A DNA stretch of 64,000 nucleotides, taken from positions 248,001 through 312,000 of the forward strand of contig OX637623.1 of NCBI GenBank assembly GCA_951802195.1, in the 5' to 3' direction. Under the pieces are notes generated by a model. It was not told the origin of the DNA. It made no database searches and worked only from the letters and a program-made list of their open reading frames with translations. A program made the translations under genes and the position numbers. Positions 35,372 through 46,204 of this stretch are shown one piece after another. How positions within the stretch are numbered: position 1 is the stretch's first letter; the number at the start of each line of letters is the position of its first letter. This DNA is from Tausonia pullulans (Eukaryota; Basidiomycota; Tremellomycetes; Cystofilobasidiales; Mrakiaceae).

Positions 35372-38300
35372 ATGGCCGCCGACGAAGTCAAGGTCGCCTC
35401 TTCCGAATCGGCAGCGGCTGCACCCGTCGACAAGGTCGAGTCCAACACCGACGCTGAGAAGACTGCCGGCGAGATTGAGTCCAGTAAGTAGAGACGCTCC
35501 TCGTTGAGGCGCTGAGTGGAGGACAAGCCCGGGCGGTTCCCACTGGTCGGCCGTCCGTCCGTCCGCGCCGTTGCCGTTGTCGTGTTGTCGCCGTGTCGTC
35601 TTGTCCGGCCGGCGGGCGAGAGATTCGGGAAGATGATGGACCTCCCTTAGCACTGTTTCGCGTCAGCATGGCTCTTCCGGCTAGAAAAGGATATCAACAG
35701 TTATTCTCGCTCTCTGTCGGGAGCCGTGCCGGCGGCTCGTTGGCGAGAGGCCAGTCTGGACACGTCGTCGGCTTGATGCTGTCGGGTGCTCTGCCGGCCA
35801 ACCTCCCCTCTTTCTCCTGCTACCGTGCCCTTAGCCTGCTGTCTCCTTTTCCAAGCCCGGGAGCTTCTTCTCCGCCACAGCTTTGTGTCCGGTCTTGTGC
35901 GCTGTGCCTGAGTCGTCAGTGCTGACGTCTCTTTTCCGCTTCCCTCTTTCTCCGCTTGCCGCCGTCTTCCCTTCCAGAGAACGAGGCCGCCCTTGCTGAG
36001 CAGGCGGAGGAGGTCGACGCCGAAGAGCCTTGTAAGTTCTAGCATCCTCTGCACTCTCTCTCTTTGGGGGCGACTCTAGGAGGAGCGGCTTGCCGCTGGC
36101 GTAGAAGGAAGCGGCTGTCGACGACGGACGGACCGAGGAGCACGCGACCTGCCTTGCCTGCCCGGCTTGTCCCTGTGCACTGTCGTTCAGCGGTCCATCT
36201 TAGCTCTTGCTTCTTGTCAATGTATATCCGTTTGGCCCTGATAGTGGTATGCCAGCGCAGAGGCATACTCTGTCTGCCTCGGACGGCAATTGACTTCCGT
36301 GCTCCTCAGCCATCTTGACCCCTGCCTCCCCCGTCTCGCCTTCACCAATCTTGCTCCTGTCACTGACCCTGCCCCTGTTACGCCGCTGTCACACTCCACT
36401 GCATTCCTCATCTTTAGACGCCTATCCGGTCCAGCTCTCGCTCCCGACGCCGACGCATGCCTCGTCGTTCCTCCCCGTCAAGGACGAGAACGGCAAGGTC
36501 GTCCCTCCGTCGACGACCCTCATCGTCACGACGTCGAACCTTGACATCCTCCAGGAGCTCCGGCTCCAGATCCAGGATTCGCCTAACGGCTACTGGCTTG
36601 GACCGTTCTCCTTCCGGCTCCCCGTGACTGAGACCCTGAAGAAGGGCACAGTCGTCAACCGGGGCCGCGAGGGACTTGAGGTTCGCATCGGCGAGGCTCT
36701 CCCGGACTACCTCGAGCTCGGCGAGGTATTTGGTGGTGAGGCGCAGAAGGGCCAAGACAAGGTCCTCGAGATCGTTCGCGGTTCGTCTGCCTCTCTCTTG
36801 ACCTGTCATGTTCAGTCGAAAGCTCATTACCTTGCTGTCGCAGAGCCTTTCTCTGAGGCCGATGCCCGCCAGCAGGTCCTTAAGCTTCGCGAGCTCCTCC
36901 TCACCGGCTCGGACGCCCAGGACCCTTCCAGCGTCGGCATCAGCTCCGGTCCCTCGCTTTATGAGCAGGTCCGCGACGGTCTCGTTGTCAGCGAACAGCG
37001 TGAGTAATCGTCCGGGCGCGCTCTTGTCTGTGACGCGCTTCTCGCTGACAGCCAGATGTTTTCTCCCTCACCTCAAGCCATTGAGGCTCCCAAGGTTCCC
37101 GCCACCAACGGTGTCTCCAAGGGTGCCAAGGGCAAGAAAGCTCCGCTTGCGAAGTCAGCCACCCCGACAGTTCCCCAGCCGGCCAACTCGAAGCTCGTTC
37201 CCTCGGACCGCTACCTCTTCAAGGACTTTGAGGCCTGGCCCCAGACGTCGCTCTCGACCTTTTGCCCTCGCCCGGCCGAGAACCTCATCCCGACGCCGTG
37301 CGTCAAGTCGCTCCAGCTCTCGCCCTGGAACCCTCCTCCCCCGCAGTACCGCGCCAAGGGCCACCTTCTCTACCTCTCGCTCACGACGCTTGAGGGTGAG
37401 AGCGTCCAGCTCACGTGCACGTTCCGCGGCTGGTTCGTCTCCCGGTCCAACACTGTCAACTTTGACCCGACCCCTCGCCCCTCGCCCAAGGACTTCTTCG
37501 CCCACTCGCTCCTCGACCTTCTTCATGGCCTCTCCCCAGCCTTCACCGCCGCCTTCGCGCCCATCATCACCCGCGAGCAGACCGGCTCCACTCCGGCGCG
37601 CGACATCCTCGCCATCTCGCCTCTCCAGCAGGCTCTCCCAGCCCAGCCGTGGCTCGTCTCTCCGGTCCCGGCCGTCACGGCTGACCCGGTGAGGCAGCAG
37701 ATTGCGTACCTCCTCACGGGCGCCGTCGGCTCCGAGGGTCTCGAGGGTGCTCGTGACTGGAACGATGACCTTCAGCTCGCGAGGGAGCTCCCGAGGTCGA
37801 CGATGCAGGACCGCGTTAACCGCGAAAAGAACCTCGCCCGTAATCACGCCGAGTTCACCGCGACCTGCCTCAAGGGATGCCAGGCGATCGCTGTGCGTTC
37901 TTGCTTCTGCTGTCCCAGTTTTGGCATCGACGGCTGACCCTTGACCCTCCTTCTTCAGCGCGGCGACGTCCAGCCTCTCAACCCGCACGAGTCGGCCGAG
38001 TCGCACATGTGGCTCCACTCCAACATCTTCTACACCAAGGGCGTCGACACTGTCGACACATACTCCCACCTCGGAGGCGATGCCGCCGCGTTCGCCGCTG
38101 CGGGCAAGGACCGCGTCGGCGTCCAGGCGCTCAACCGGCTCGATGCCAAGGGCATCTGCGTCCTCGGTCACACCATCATCGACTGGGCCGGCGAGCGCTG
38201 GGTCTGCCAGTCGTTCCTCCCTGGAATCTTCCGTCGCAAGGAGGAGGAGGAGGAGGAGGACGTTGAGGAGATCGTTGAGGGTGAAGACCAGGAGTCTGCC

Positions 38301-41240
38301 GCCGTCGAGGGCGGGGAGGTCCCGGCCGTCAAGGACGCCGACGAGGCCAAGGAGATCCCTCCCCACCATCTCATCAAGTACGGATCCGACTTTGAGGCGA
38401 GCCCTAATGTCGTTCGGTGGGACGCGGAGTTCCACAAGCATATGGAGAAGATTGCCGACGGCTTCCACCTCGCCCTTCACGAGGTGACCTCGGGTGACAA
38501 CGGCGAGACGGCCAAGGTCTGGACGTCCTCCGAAATCAAGGGTCTCCTCGGCACCGACGGCCGTCGCTACATCCTCGACACCTTCCGTCTCAACCCGGTC
38601 GACGTCGAGTTCCTCCAGAAGGACATGGACGGAGCTGCCTACACTGCGGCGGACATTCACCTTCGATCGACTCCGCTCTCGGAGCTCAAGGGGGACGAGG
38701 AGGCTGTAGAGGAGGGTCCCGCCGCCCCGACGTACCCGCACAGGCTCGTCCTCCTTCGCCAGGAGCTTGTCGACGCCTTCTGGCAGTCCGAGTTCCGCAA
38801 GTGGGCCACCGAAGTCGCCGCCAAGCGCCAGAAGAAGGTCGCCCCTGCCGCCTCCACCTCTGAGGAGACCTCTACCGAGGTTGTCCCCGCAGAGGGTGAG
38901 GCCGCTACCGGCGCCCCTGCCTCCGAGGCCGGCAGCTCGGACGAGAAGAAAATCGCCGGCTCGGACGCGACTGAGCCCGCCGAGGAGGAAGAGGAGCGCG
39001 TCATGGTCCAGGCCAACGGTGACATCCACGTCCAGCAGCCCAATGGCGAGGTCTCCATCACCAAGGCCGACCCTTCGGCGCGGTTCGATCTTCGCTTTAA
39101 CCCCGACGCCTTCGTCGACACCAAGCCCATCGTCGCCAAGGGCGAGGAGGCCTCGTCGGACCCGAAGGCCTACGTCCCGTCGACCATCACCGACGAGTCA
39201 GACCCGGCCATCAAGGCCGTCCGCGACGCGTCCGTCTTCCTTCGGTCGGCGGCCGTCCCGGCGTTCGTCGTTGATGTCATGACTGGCCGCGAGAGCGCCA
39301 TCGACGGTGTTTCGCTCACCAAGAGCCTCCACCGCAAGGGTATCAACATGCGGTGAGTGCGGGTTGATCGTGGCGTCTGACGGCGCTCTCAACTGATCTT
39401 CACCTTCCTTTTCACCAGTTATCTTGGAATGGTCGCCGCCAACGTCGACTACGTCACCAAGGCCGGCTCGGGCACCGAGGCGCTGTCCCAGCTCGCCGCT
39501 GTCAAGATCGTCCTCCTCCAGGAGATGATCTTCCGCGCGAGCAAGCACATCCTCCGCTCGCTTCTCAAGGGTCTTCTCGCCGACGAGTGGGCCAACGTCA
39601 TCTCGCACTTCCTGAACTGCCTCGTCGGCACCGCCCTCGAGGCCTCGCCCAAGCCTGTCCCGAACCCCTCCCCGTTCGCTTCTGCCGACGAGCCCGCCGC
39701 CTGGACTCAGCTCACCCCGGAGTCCCTCCGCAAGCAGATCGCCAAAGAGGTCGAGAGCCGCTTCAGGTACACCGTCCCCGCCGAGTACCTCGTCGAGGAC
39801 CTCAAGAAGGCCCAGATCGTCCGTGAGCTCGCTAGCCGGTTTGCCTTCCAGCTCGTAGCCCGCGACTACCAGTTCGCCCCCGCCGAGGAGGGTACCGCTG
39901 AGAAGAAGATCGTCGGCAAGAAGGCCAAGGCCGCCGCCGCCGGCCGGACTACGACCTTCGTCCCCGAGGACGTCCTCACGCTCATCCCTGTCGTCAAGAT
40001 TGCCGAGCCCTCAAGCTCGGCCTCGGAGGAGACCATGGAGGCCGGTCGCATCACCATCGCTCGTGGTGACAAGCTCCAGGGTCTCGAGCTCATGCAGGAG
40101 GCCGTCTCGCTCTTCGAGACCATTCACGCGCTTTTCCATGAGGACGTCGCCGCGGCGTACAACACCTACGCCGTTACCGTCCAGGGCCTCTATCGTAACG
40201 CCATGGCCGAACGCGCCGCCGCCCAGGACCCGTCTAAGGACCCCCAGCAGCAGTCCCAGGAGCCCGTTGAGTTCGCAGCCGAGCTCGCGCTCGCGCTTCG
40301 ATTCCAGCGGCAGGGTATCTTTGTCGCTGAGCGCACGCTCGGTCTCGACCACCCAGACACGCTCGCGTACTACAACACGCTTGCGGTCCTTGAGCACTAC
40401 TCGGAGGACTTTGACGCCTCACTCAAGGCTTTCCGCCACGTCGTCGACCTCTGGGACGTCGTCTACGGTCCTAACCACCCGGACCAGCTCGCCCTCCTGA
40501 CCAACATCGGCCACCTCCTCACGATGGGCACCCAGTTCGAGCCGGCGACCAAGGTATTCCGGGCCTCGCGGGCTCTGGCCGTCGCTCTTTATGGCGCGTC
40601 TTCGGTCCACGTCGCCCACGTCGATCACGTCCTCTGCCAGGCGCTCTTCTGCGCCGGTTCGCTCGACGAGGCCGCTGCTGCCGCCGAGTCAGCCTCCAAG
40701 CTCTTCGCGGAGAAACTCGGCGCCGAGGACGCCACGACCAAGGAGGCCGTTCAGCTTTCCGAGGCATTCAAGCAGGCTCAGCAGCAAACCGCCCAGCGGG
40801 CCGCGGCGGGAGCTGGAGGCGCTCAGGCTGCCCAGCAACACGCTCTCCAGCAGGAGCAGCAGCGCAAGCTCCTCGCCCAGCAGCAGCAGCAGATCGCTCA
40901 GCTTCAGGCTCACCAGCAAGCTCAGCAAGCTCAGCAGGCTAGTGGGGCTCGTGGAGGTAGGCGCCTCACGAGCGCTGAGCTCAACGCTCGGGCGAAGGCG
41001 ACCGCTGCCGCTGAGAAGGCTGCTGCTGAGGCTAAGAAGATCGCCTCCCAGGGCATCTCGAGCCGGGGCCACCTCGACGTTGAGGACCTCGTCAAGTATG
41101 GTGCGTGCTATCCCTCTCTCCCTCTCTTTCCTGCCGAGATGTTTTGAGTCTGACTGTGCTCCCTCTCTCCTTCTCTCCCTCTTCCAGTCACGAGTGACAA
41201 GAAGTCGTCCAAGAAGGGCAAGAAAGCCGGCCGCGCTTAA
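35372..41240 (+). CDS. CLU1: Clustered mitochondria protein Clu1/CLUH
   Basis: Large cytosolic RNA-binding protein that keeps mitochondria distributed and binds mRNAs of nuclear-encoded mitochondrial proteins; yeast Clu1/Tif31 also co-purifies with eIF3. About 1,500 residues in eight exons, with two long leading introns (roughly 494 and 385 nt). N-terminal CLU domain: STTLIVTTSNLDILQELRLQ, NGYWLGPFSFRLPVTETLK. Central CLU region: LRYLGMVAANVDYV-like (spliced RYLGMVAANVDYVTKAGSG), KIVLLQEMIFRASKHILRSL. TPR region: AERTLGLDHPDTLAYYNTLA, VVYGPNHPDQLALLTNIGHL. Then a Gln-rich coiled segment (QQEQQRKLLAQQQQQIAQLQ), the conserved SSRGHLDVEDLVKYV, and a Lys-rich end KKGKKAGRA. The start is the first ATG in frame after a CT-rich leader. 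Confidence 0.95.
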
Positions 41241-41908
41241 ACCGCCTTCGACCATCTTCCCCCCATTGTCTTTCGTCCTTCCTGTACCTTTAGCCATCTC
41301 TCGCAACCCTCTCCCATAGCAGTCCTTCCCTACCGACCATCCTTTCTCTTACCTATCTCTCTCCGCTGCCCCTCTCCCTCCTCTCCTTCCCCTCAAAACG
41401 GGCTGGCCCAGACGCGCGCTTGCTTTCCTCGTTTATACCTGGATCTCGCGCTCTCGCCTCGCTTGCTGCACCCTATAAACTTGCATCTCTCTCTCTTCTC
41501 TTTCTCCCTTATCTCGCTGCATCGGGTCTTCGTCAGGACCACCACCACCGCTCTCTCTCTCGTCCTCTTTCACTCGCTCTCTTGTGCAATGCGTTTGCTC
41601 TTGAAATCGCATGGAGCTGCATGTCACTCGCCGTGGGCCGAGCGTTTGGGTCCTCTCATATTGAGCTGCGGAGCAAGTGGCCAGAGAAGAACTGTGCAGA
41701 CAAGATGAAACTTGGCGCTCACCCTGTGCGTGGAACCGTGAAGGAGAAGGCCGGGGTAGGAACCTGGTCAGAGGTTCGGACCGACCCTCCGGTCTCTGCG
41801 TTCAGTTCGTTTCTGTCTCTCCCGTCTTTCTCTCTTGCTTCTCCACCACCCACCACCCAACCACCACCTCTCAACCTCTCTAGCCCTCCTCCTCTCTCTC
41901 CAGCCACC
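41241..41908. promoter_or_regulatory. Intergenic region before the NTF2-like gene
   Basis: CT-rich 3' flank of CLU1, then a short leader with CCACCACC repeats ending in the good Kozak context CAGCCACCATG at 41909. No gene seen. Confidence 0.4.
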
Positions 41909-42581
41909 ATGTCCAACGCTGTCGCTTTCCCCGACTCAGTCCCTCAGGAGGTCCGCGACTTCATCATCGAGTTCTGTAAGTCATCGCCCATCTCTCTGAT
42001 TTGTTGAAAGTTATGAACCGTCTACTGACACTCTTGCCCTGCTTGTACATCAGACGCCAAGTCCGATATTGCTCCTCAGGGTTGGTCTCCTGCTTCTGAA
42101 GCGTCATGACATAGCAGAACCGCGAACGAGCGAGTTCTCGCCCTGGCTGCTCTCGCATCCGTCTCCTCCCACACCTCTCGCTCATAGACTGACGATCTCC
42201 CCTCTCCAATCCCTGGCAGACAACGCCGATGCGCACAAGATCTACTCGGCCCAGTTCCTCACTGAGGGCGCAGCCTGCGTCGTCCCCCTCGGCACGTTCA
42301 CCACGCACGCTGCCATCGAGGGATTCCGCGCCCAAGCCTGGGTCGGCGTCCCCAAGCGACTCCACACACCCATCGCCATCTTCGCCTCGCCTACGGGCGA
42401 CCTCTGGGGCTCTGGCCCGGCCGATGGAGTGATGATCCATGGCGAGGTCTCGTTCTGGCCTGAGAGCGGAGGGGAGAACTTGGGGAACCCTTGGGCGGCG
42501 AGGATGAACTTTGCTAAGGACGGGGAGGGCAACATCAAGCTGAGGCGGCTGCAGGTCTTCATGACGCCGAAGCAGAAGTAG
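41909..42581 (+). CDS. Small NTF2-like / SnoaL-fold protein
   Basis: About 153 residues in three exons: MSNAVAFPDSVPQEVRDFII..., a tiny middle exon (YAKSDIAPQ) and the last exon from about 42220. The pattern of an N-terminal helix that reads FIIEFYAKSD, then DAHKIYSAQFLTEGAACVVP, and HAAIEGFRAQAWVGVPKRLH fits SnoaL-like NTF2-fold proteins, in which a small cone-shaped barrel binds a hydrophobic ligand. HGEVSFWPESGG and NIKLRRLQVFMTPKQK supply later strands. No signal peptide or membrane segment, so probably cytosolic. Fungal members are mostly uncharacterised and I cannot tell whether this one is an enzyme. Confidence 0.7.
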
Positions 42582-42939
42582 AAGGAGGGCCGCTGTGTGA
42601 TATATGTATATTTGTAGCATGACATGGACTGCGTAGATGAGTGGCTCGCAGGGCTTGGTAAATTGATTGGCGAGACTGCGTGACCACCTTGACGAAAGAG
42701 CGATAGACAATCTTGATAGATCCGAGCCCGGTCCTCGTACTGGCTTCGACATTGCCTCAGATCTTTCGCAGCAGCCCGCTCTTCGTGGTGATGATGATTG
42801 TGATGGGAGGGGCGTGCGCAGATTGTGCGACGGTGGTGGGGACGCTCCCCGTTCTTCCCCTCCGCCTCCTCTCTCCCTCCATCCTCTTCCTTCCACTTCA
42901 TCGTCCCAGCCCTTTCTCACCCATCTGCGAACAAAAACC
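42582..42939. promoter_or_regulatory. Intergenic region
   Basis: 358 bases between two plus-strand genes; the right half is CT-rich and promoter-like. Nothing else seen. Confidence 0.35.
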
Positions 42940-45900
42940 ATGTCAGTCCACATTTCTCCCCACCTTGCGACGTTTTCGTCTGATATATGTCCATCCAGGG
43001 CTCCTCCCGTGGTCTCCACGACCTCGCTCAAGGACCGCCTGGCCAAGCTTGAGCAAGCGTCCGCGTCCTCCACCGCGCCAAGCGCCCGCTCGGCCTCGCG
43101 AGCCGTCGAGAGTGGACCCTCGCTCAAGGACAGGCTCGCCAAGTATGACCAGGAGGGCGCTCGCCCGCTCGCCCCGCTATCCTTTGGCAGGCCAGGCCCG
43201 TCGCCTGCCTTCAACCGCGGCCTCATCGGGACGCGCATCCCGAGTGCGTCTGTGCCCGTTCTACCGGTCACGCGATAGCCCCCAGTTCGCTCGCTCGCTT
43301 GCAAGGGAGCTGACAGCTCTTTTCTCCCTCGCCCAGGTGCCGGCCGGGACGCGTACGGCATCACCCCAGGCGGAGGCAGCAGCCGCTCCGTCAGCGGGTC
43401 TCAGCAGCAGCATCGCATGAGCCCCCCGCTCAGTAGTGGTGGTGGTGGCTCTGGCGCTGCTGCTCCTGTAGGCCTCGGCTCATCCCGACGATCTGCCTCG
43501 TCTGTCGACCCGAGCCCGCCGAGGAGTGAGGCAGGCGACGTCCCTGTCGCCGCTCCTACGACCGCTCAAGACGACGACAGCTCGACTGCTGCTGTCACCC
43601 AGTCAGAGTCTCAACCTGCGGCAACGACGACGGCCACGGCGGGCAAGAACGAGGCCCCTGCTACTACCTCGCCGCCATCTCAGCCCCTCCCCACAACGAT
43701 CTTGAACGAGGACGCATCTTCTCAAGCATCTCCTGTTGCCGCTGATAGTGCTGAATCTGCTGTTACCACCGTCAACGACGAGAACGAGGACCAGGACGGC
43801 CCCGACGGTGATGCCGCCGACACTGGCCTCCCGAATGGCAGCGTCGCCAGCGAGACGAGTGATCGAGCCCTCTCCCCTCCTCCCTCGCCCAAGCCTACGC
43901 ACACGACAAACGCACTCCCCAAGTCTTTCCTCGCAGCCTCAGACCCGGATGCGGCAGTAGCGCTCCTGGGCTCGTCCCGTCAGGCCGGCGCATTCTCTCG
44001 CTCAGCTTCGGTCCTCGCCGAGTCGGGGTCTAAGGCCCCTTCGCTTACATCATTTGATGACGAAGACGACGATGGGGAGGGGAGCACCGCTTCGAGCTAT
44101 CAGATTGAACCTGTACGAGAGGTGCCGAGCCTCGTCGTCGGAGGCACCTCGCCTTCCGCTTACGCCCACGATAGCTCAGCGGCGGATGAGACGCTTCGCG
44201 TCCCTCCTCCTTCTGCTCTCCCGGCTGCGCTTGCTCAGGAGCAGCAGCAGGCTGCCGCTGCGTCTGCCGCTCCATTTGCCTCTACGTCGTCATCCATCAA
44301 CGGCGATGTCGACACCACCCGCTCCGCCTCTCCCGTCGGCTCCCTCGTCGTCGAGCCTTCATACTCTCTCGCACCCAGCGAGGCCTCCTTCTCCACTTCC
44401 TCCCTCATCGGTGACGACGACCCCACTCGCTCCTCCTCCCCCGTCGGGTCACTCGTCGTTGAGCCCTCGCAATCCGTTGCGCCTTCGATCGCGGGGACGG
44501 CTTCCTCCTACGGCGATGATAGAACGCCTGACAATAATGTCAACAACGACGACGAGCCCGAGCAGCCCTCGACGCCTACAGCGGACCACCCTACCCTTCC
44601 CGACGTCGGGACACCTCCAGCCGCCGCAGTCGCATTATCGGCGATTGCGACGATGGGCTCCCTCGAGATCGAGAACGCCGAGCACGTCCCCGTCCTCGAA
44701 GCGAAGGAACGCGAGGCATTCAATGAGACTGTCGGTGGTGGTGGAGCGGCCAAGCCGGAGGTGGAGATGGAGGCACCTGTGGCGGAGTTGAGGGTTGAGA
44801 GTTGGGCGGAGGGTGTGCAGAGGGAGCAGGGAAGCGAGATTGATGAGACGGAGGCGGAAGAGATGGATGGGGCGAGGACTCCGCCGGCTGCTGCTGCACC
44901 TGTGGGTATCGAGGCGGAGAGGAAGGAGACGGTGGAGAATGCGGACGAGGAGGCGCACAAGGTAGCGAACGCTGTTGGTGGGGAGGAAGACATACCTCCT
45001 CCCCAGACGCTGTCAAAGAAGGAGGACGAGGAGAAGGCGGCTGAGGAGGTCGCCGACGCGATTGGTGGGGAGGAGGAGATCCCCCCTCCCACGATGACGG
45101 CTGCCCCTACCAAAGAGAAAGAGGAGGACATGGAACGGGGGGCCGTCGCGCCGCCCACTGAAGAGCTTGCTGGCCTTGCTATCTCGTCAGAGAGTCACGA
45201 CTCGGTTCTCAACGTCGTCCCTACCGGCACGGCCCTCTCCACTGGCATCGAGCCCCCTCCTTCCAGCGCTAAGGAGGGCTCCGGCACCATTGTCACCCCA
45301 CCGATCGAGCAGCTCACCAGTCTCGAAATCTCTCCAGAGGAGTCAGCCCCCCGCGCTGTTTCCGCCGGCACCGCGCTCTCCAAGGACGTCGAGCCTTCTT
45401 CCACCTCTACCGCCGATATTGCTGTGCCCTTGGCTGCCGCTCCTACCATCGACACCACGGCGCTCGACGCCGGCGCTGCCTCGGACCCGGACGAACTCTC
45501 CTCCCCCATCCCCGGCTCCTTCCCCGACACCCCCACCCACTCCAGCTACGCCCGCTCATCGTCGACGTCGCCTGTCCGGTCCAGGTCCAGATCCAGACCC
45601 AGCTCCCCTCAGCAACATCAAGCCACAGACCTTGAGGGTGAGCGCGCGACCTCGCCCTCGCCCTCCCTCAGGATCCTCTCGGCCTTCCCCTCCGTCCCTC
45701 CTCCTCCACTCGAACGGAGATCCTCCTCGACGGCTGACATCGCCTCGGCGGCTCTTCCAACAGTGAGCGTGTCCTCGGCGCTCGAGGTCGACCCTCCCGG
45801 GATGCTCGGCGAGTCCTCGCGTCGGTCGTCGACGAGGAGCGTCCGACGACCGACCAAGTCCCCGTTGGAGATCGACTCAGAGGACGAGGCGGAGGAAAGG

Positions 45901-46005
45901 GCGGCCATGGCTGCTGCCAGGAGGGCTCACGGAGGAAGGGCGGATGATGAGGACGAGGGACCGAGGGGGAGCTTGGTAAGCGTTAGTCGGGAGAGGTACT
46001 CGTGA
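42940..46005 (+). CDS. Ser/Pro/Glu-rich protein with repeated SLKDRLAK motif, unknown function
   Basis: Not recognised. About 990 residues; one intron near 43243-43336. The N-terminus carries the short helical motif twice, TSLKDRLAKLEQ and PSLKDRLAKYDQ, about 30 residues apart. The remainder is low-complexity and acidic, with several internal duplications: TRSASPVGSLVVEPS and TRSSSPVGSLVVEPS; VGGEEDIPPP and IGGEEEIPPP; GTALSTGIEPPPSS and GTALSKDVEPSSTS. An RS-type patch (SPVRSRSRSRPSSPQ) and a basic stretch SRRSSTRSVRRPTKSP near the end suggest phosphorylation. No membrane span or signal peptide. The arrangement fits a cytoskeletal or signalling scaffold, but that is a guess. ATG 42940 is the first in frame, though the first 20 codons could be leader. 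Confidence 0.7.
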
Positions 46006-46204
46006 AGGAATTGCTCTCCGTTTGATTCTCCCCACTTTACGGTCTTTCCCATCTCATATGTACTTCTCGGATACAGACAAGGATAGTGATAAAAAAAAGT
46101 AGCAGGAACAACACAGAGACTATCGAGGTACAGACAGGCAGAGGGGAACGATAAGAGAAGGGGAAGGAACGCCGTCTAGAGTACAACAAGACCGCTCTCG
46201 CCTC

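Noticed and set aside
37155-39029. 624-codon open frame on the minus strand opposite CLU1
   Set aside because: Lies fully antisense to conserved CLU1 exons; composition (Leu/Arg/Asp/Gly-rich, no domain) is the expected mirror of strong GC3 codon bias.
43603-45536. Several Ser/Arg-rich minus-strand ORFs opposite the SLKDRLAK-repeat gene
   Set aside because: Complement of low-complexity serine and proline codons of the plus-strand gene; no independent start signals or domains.
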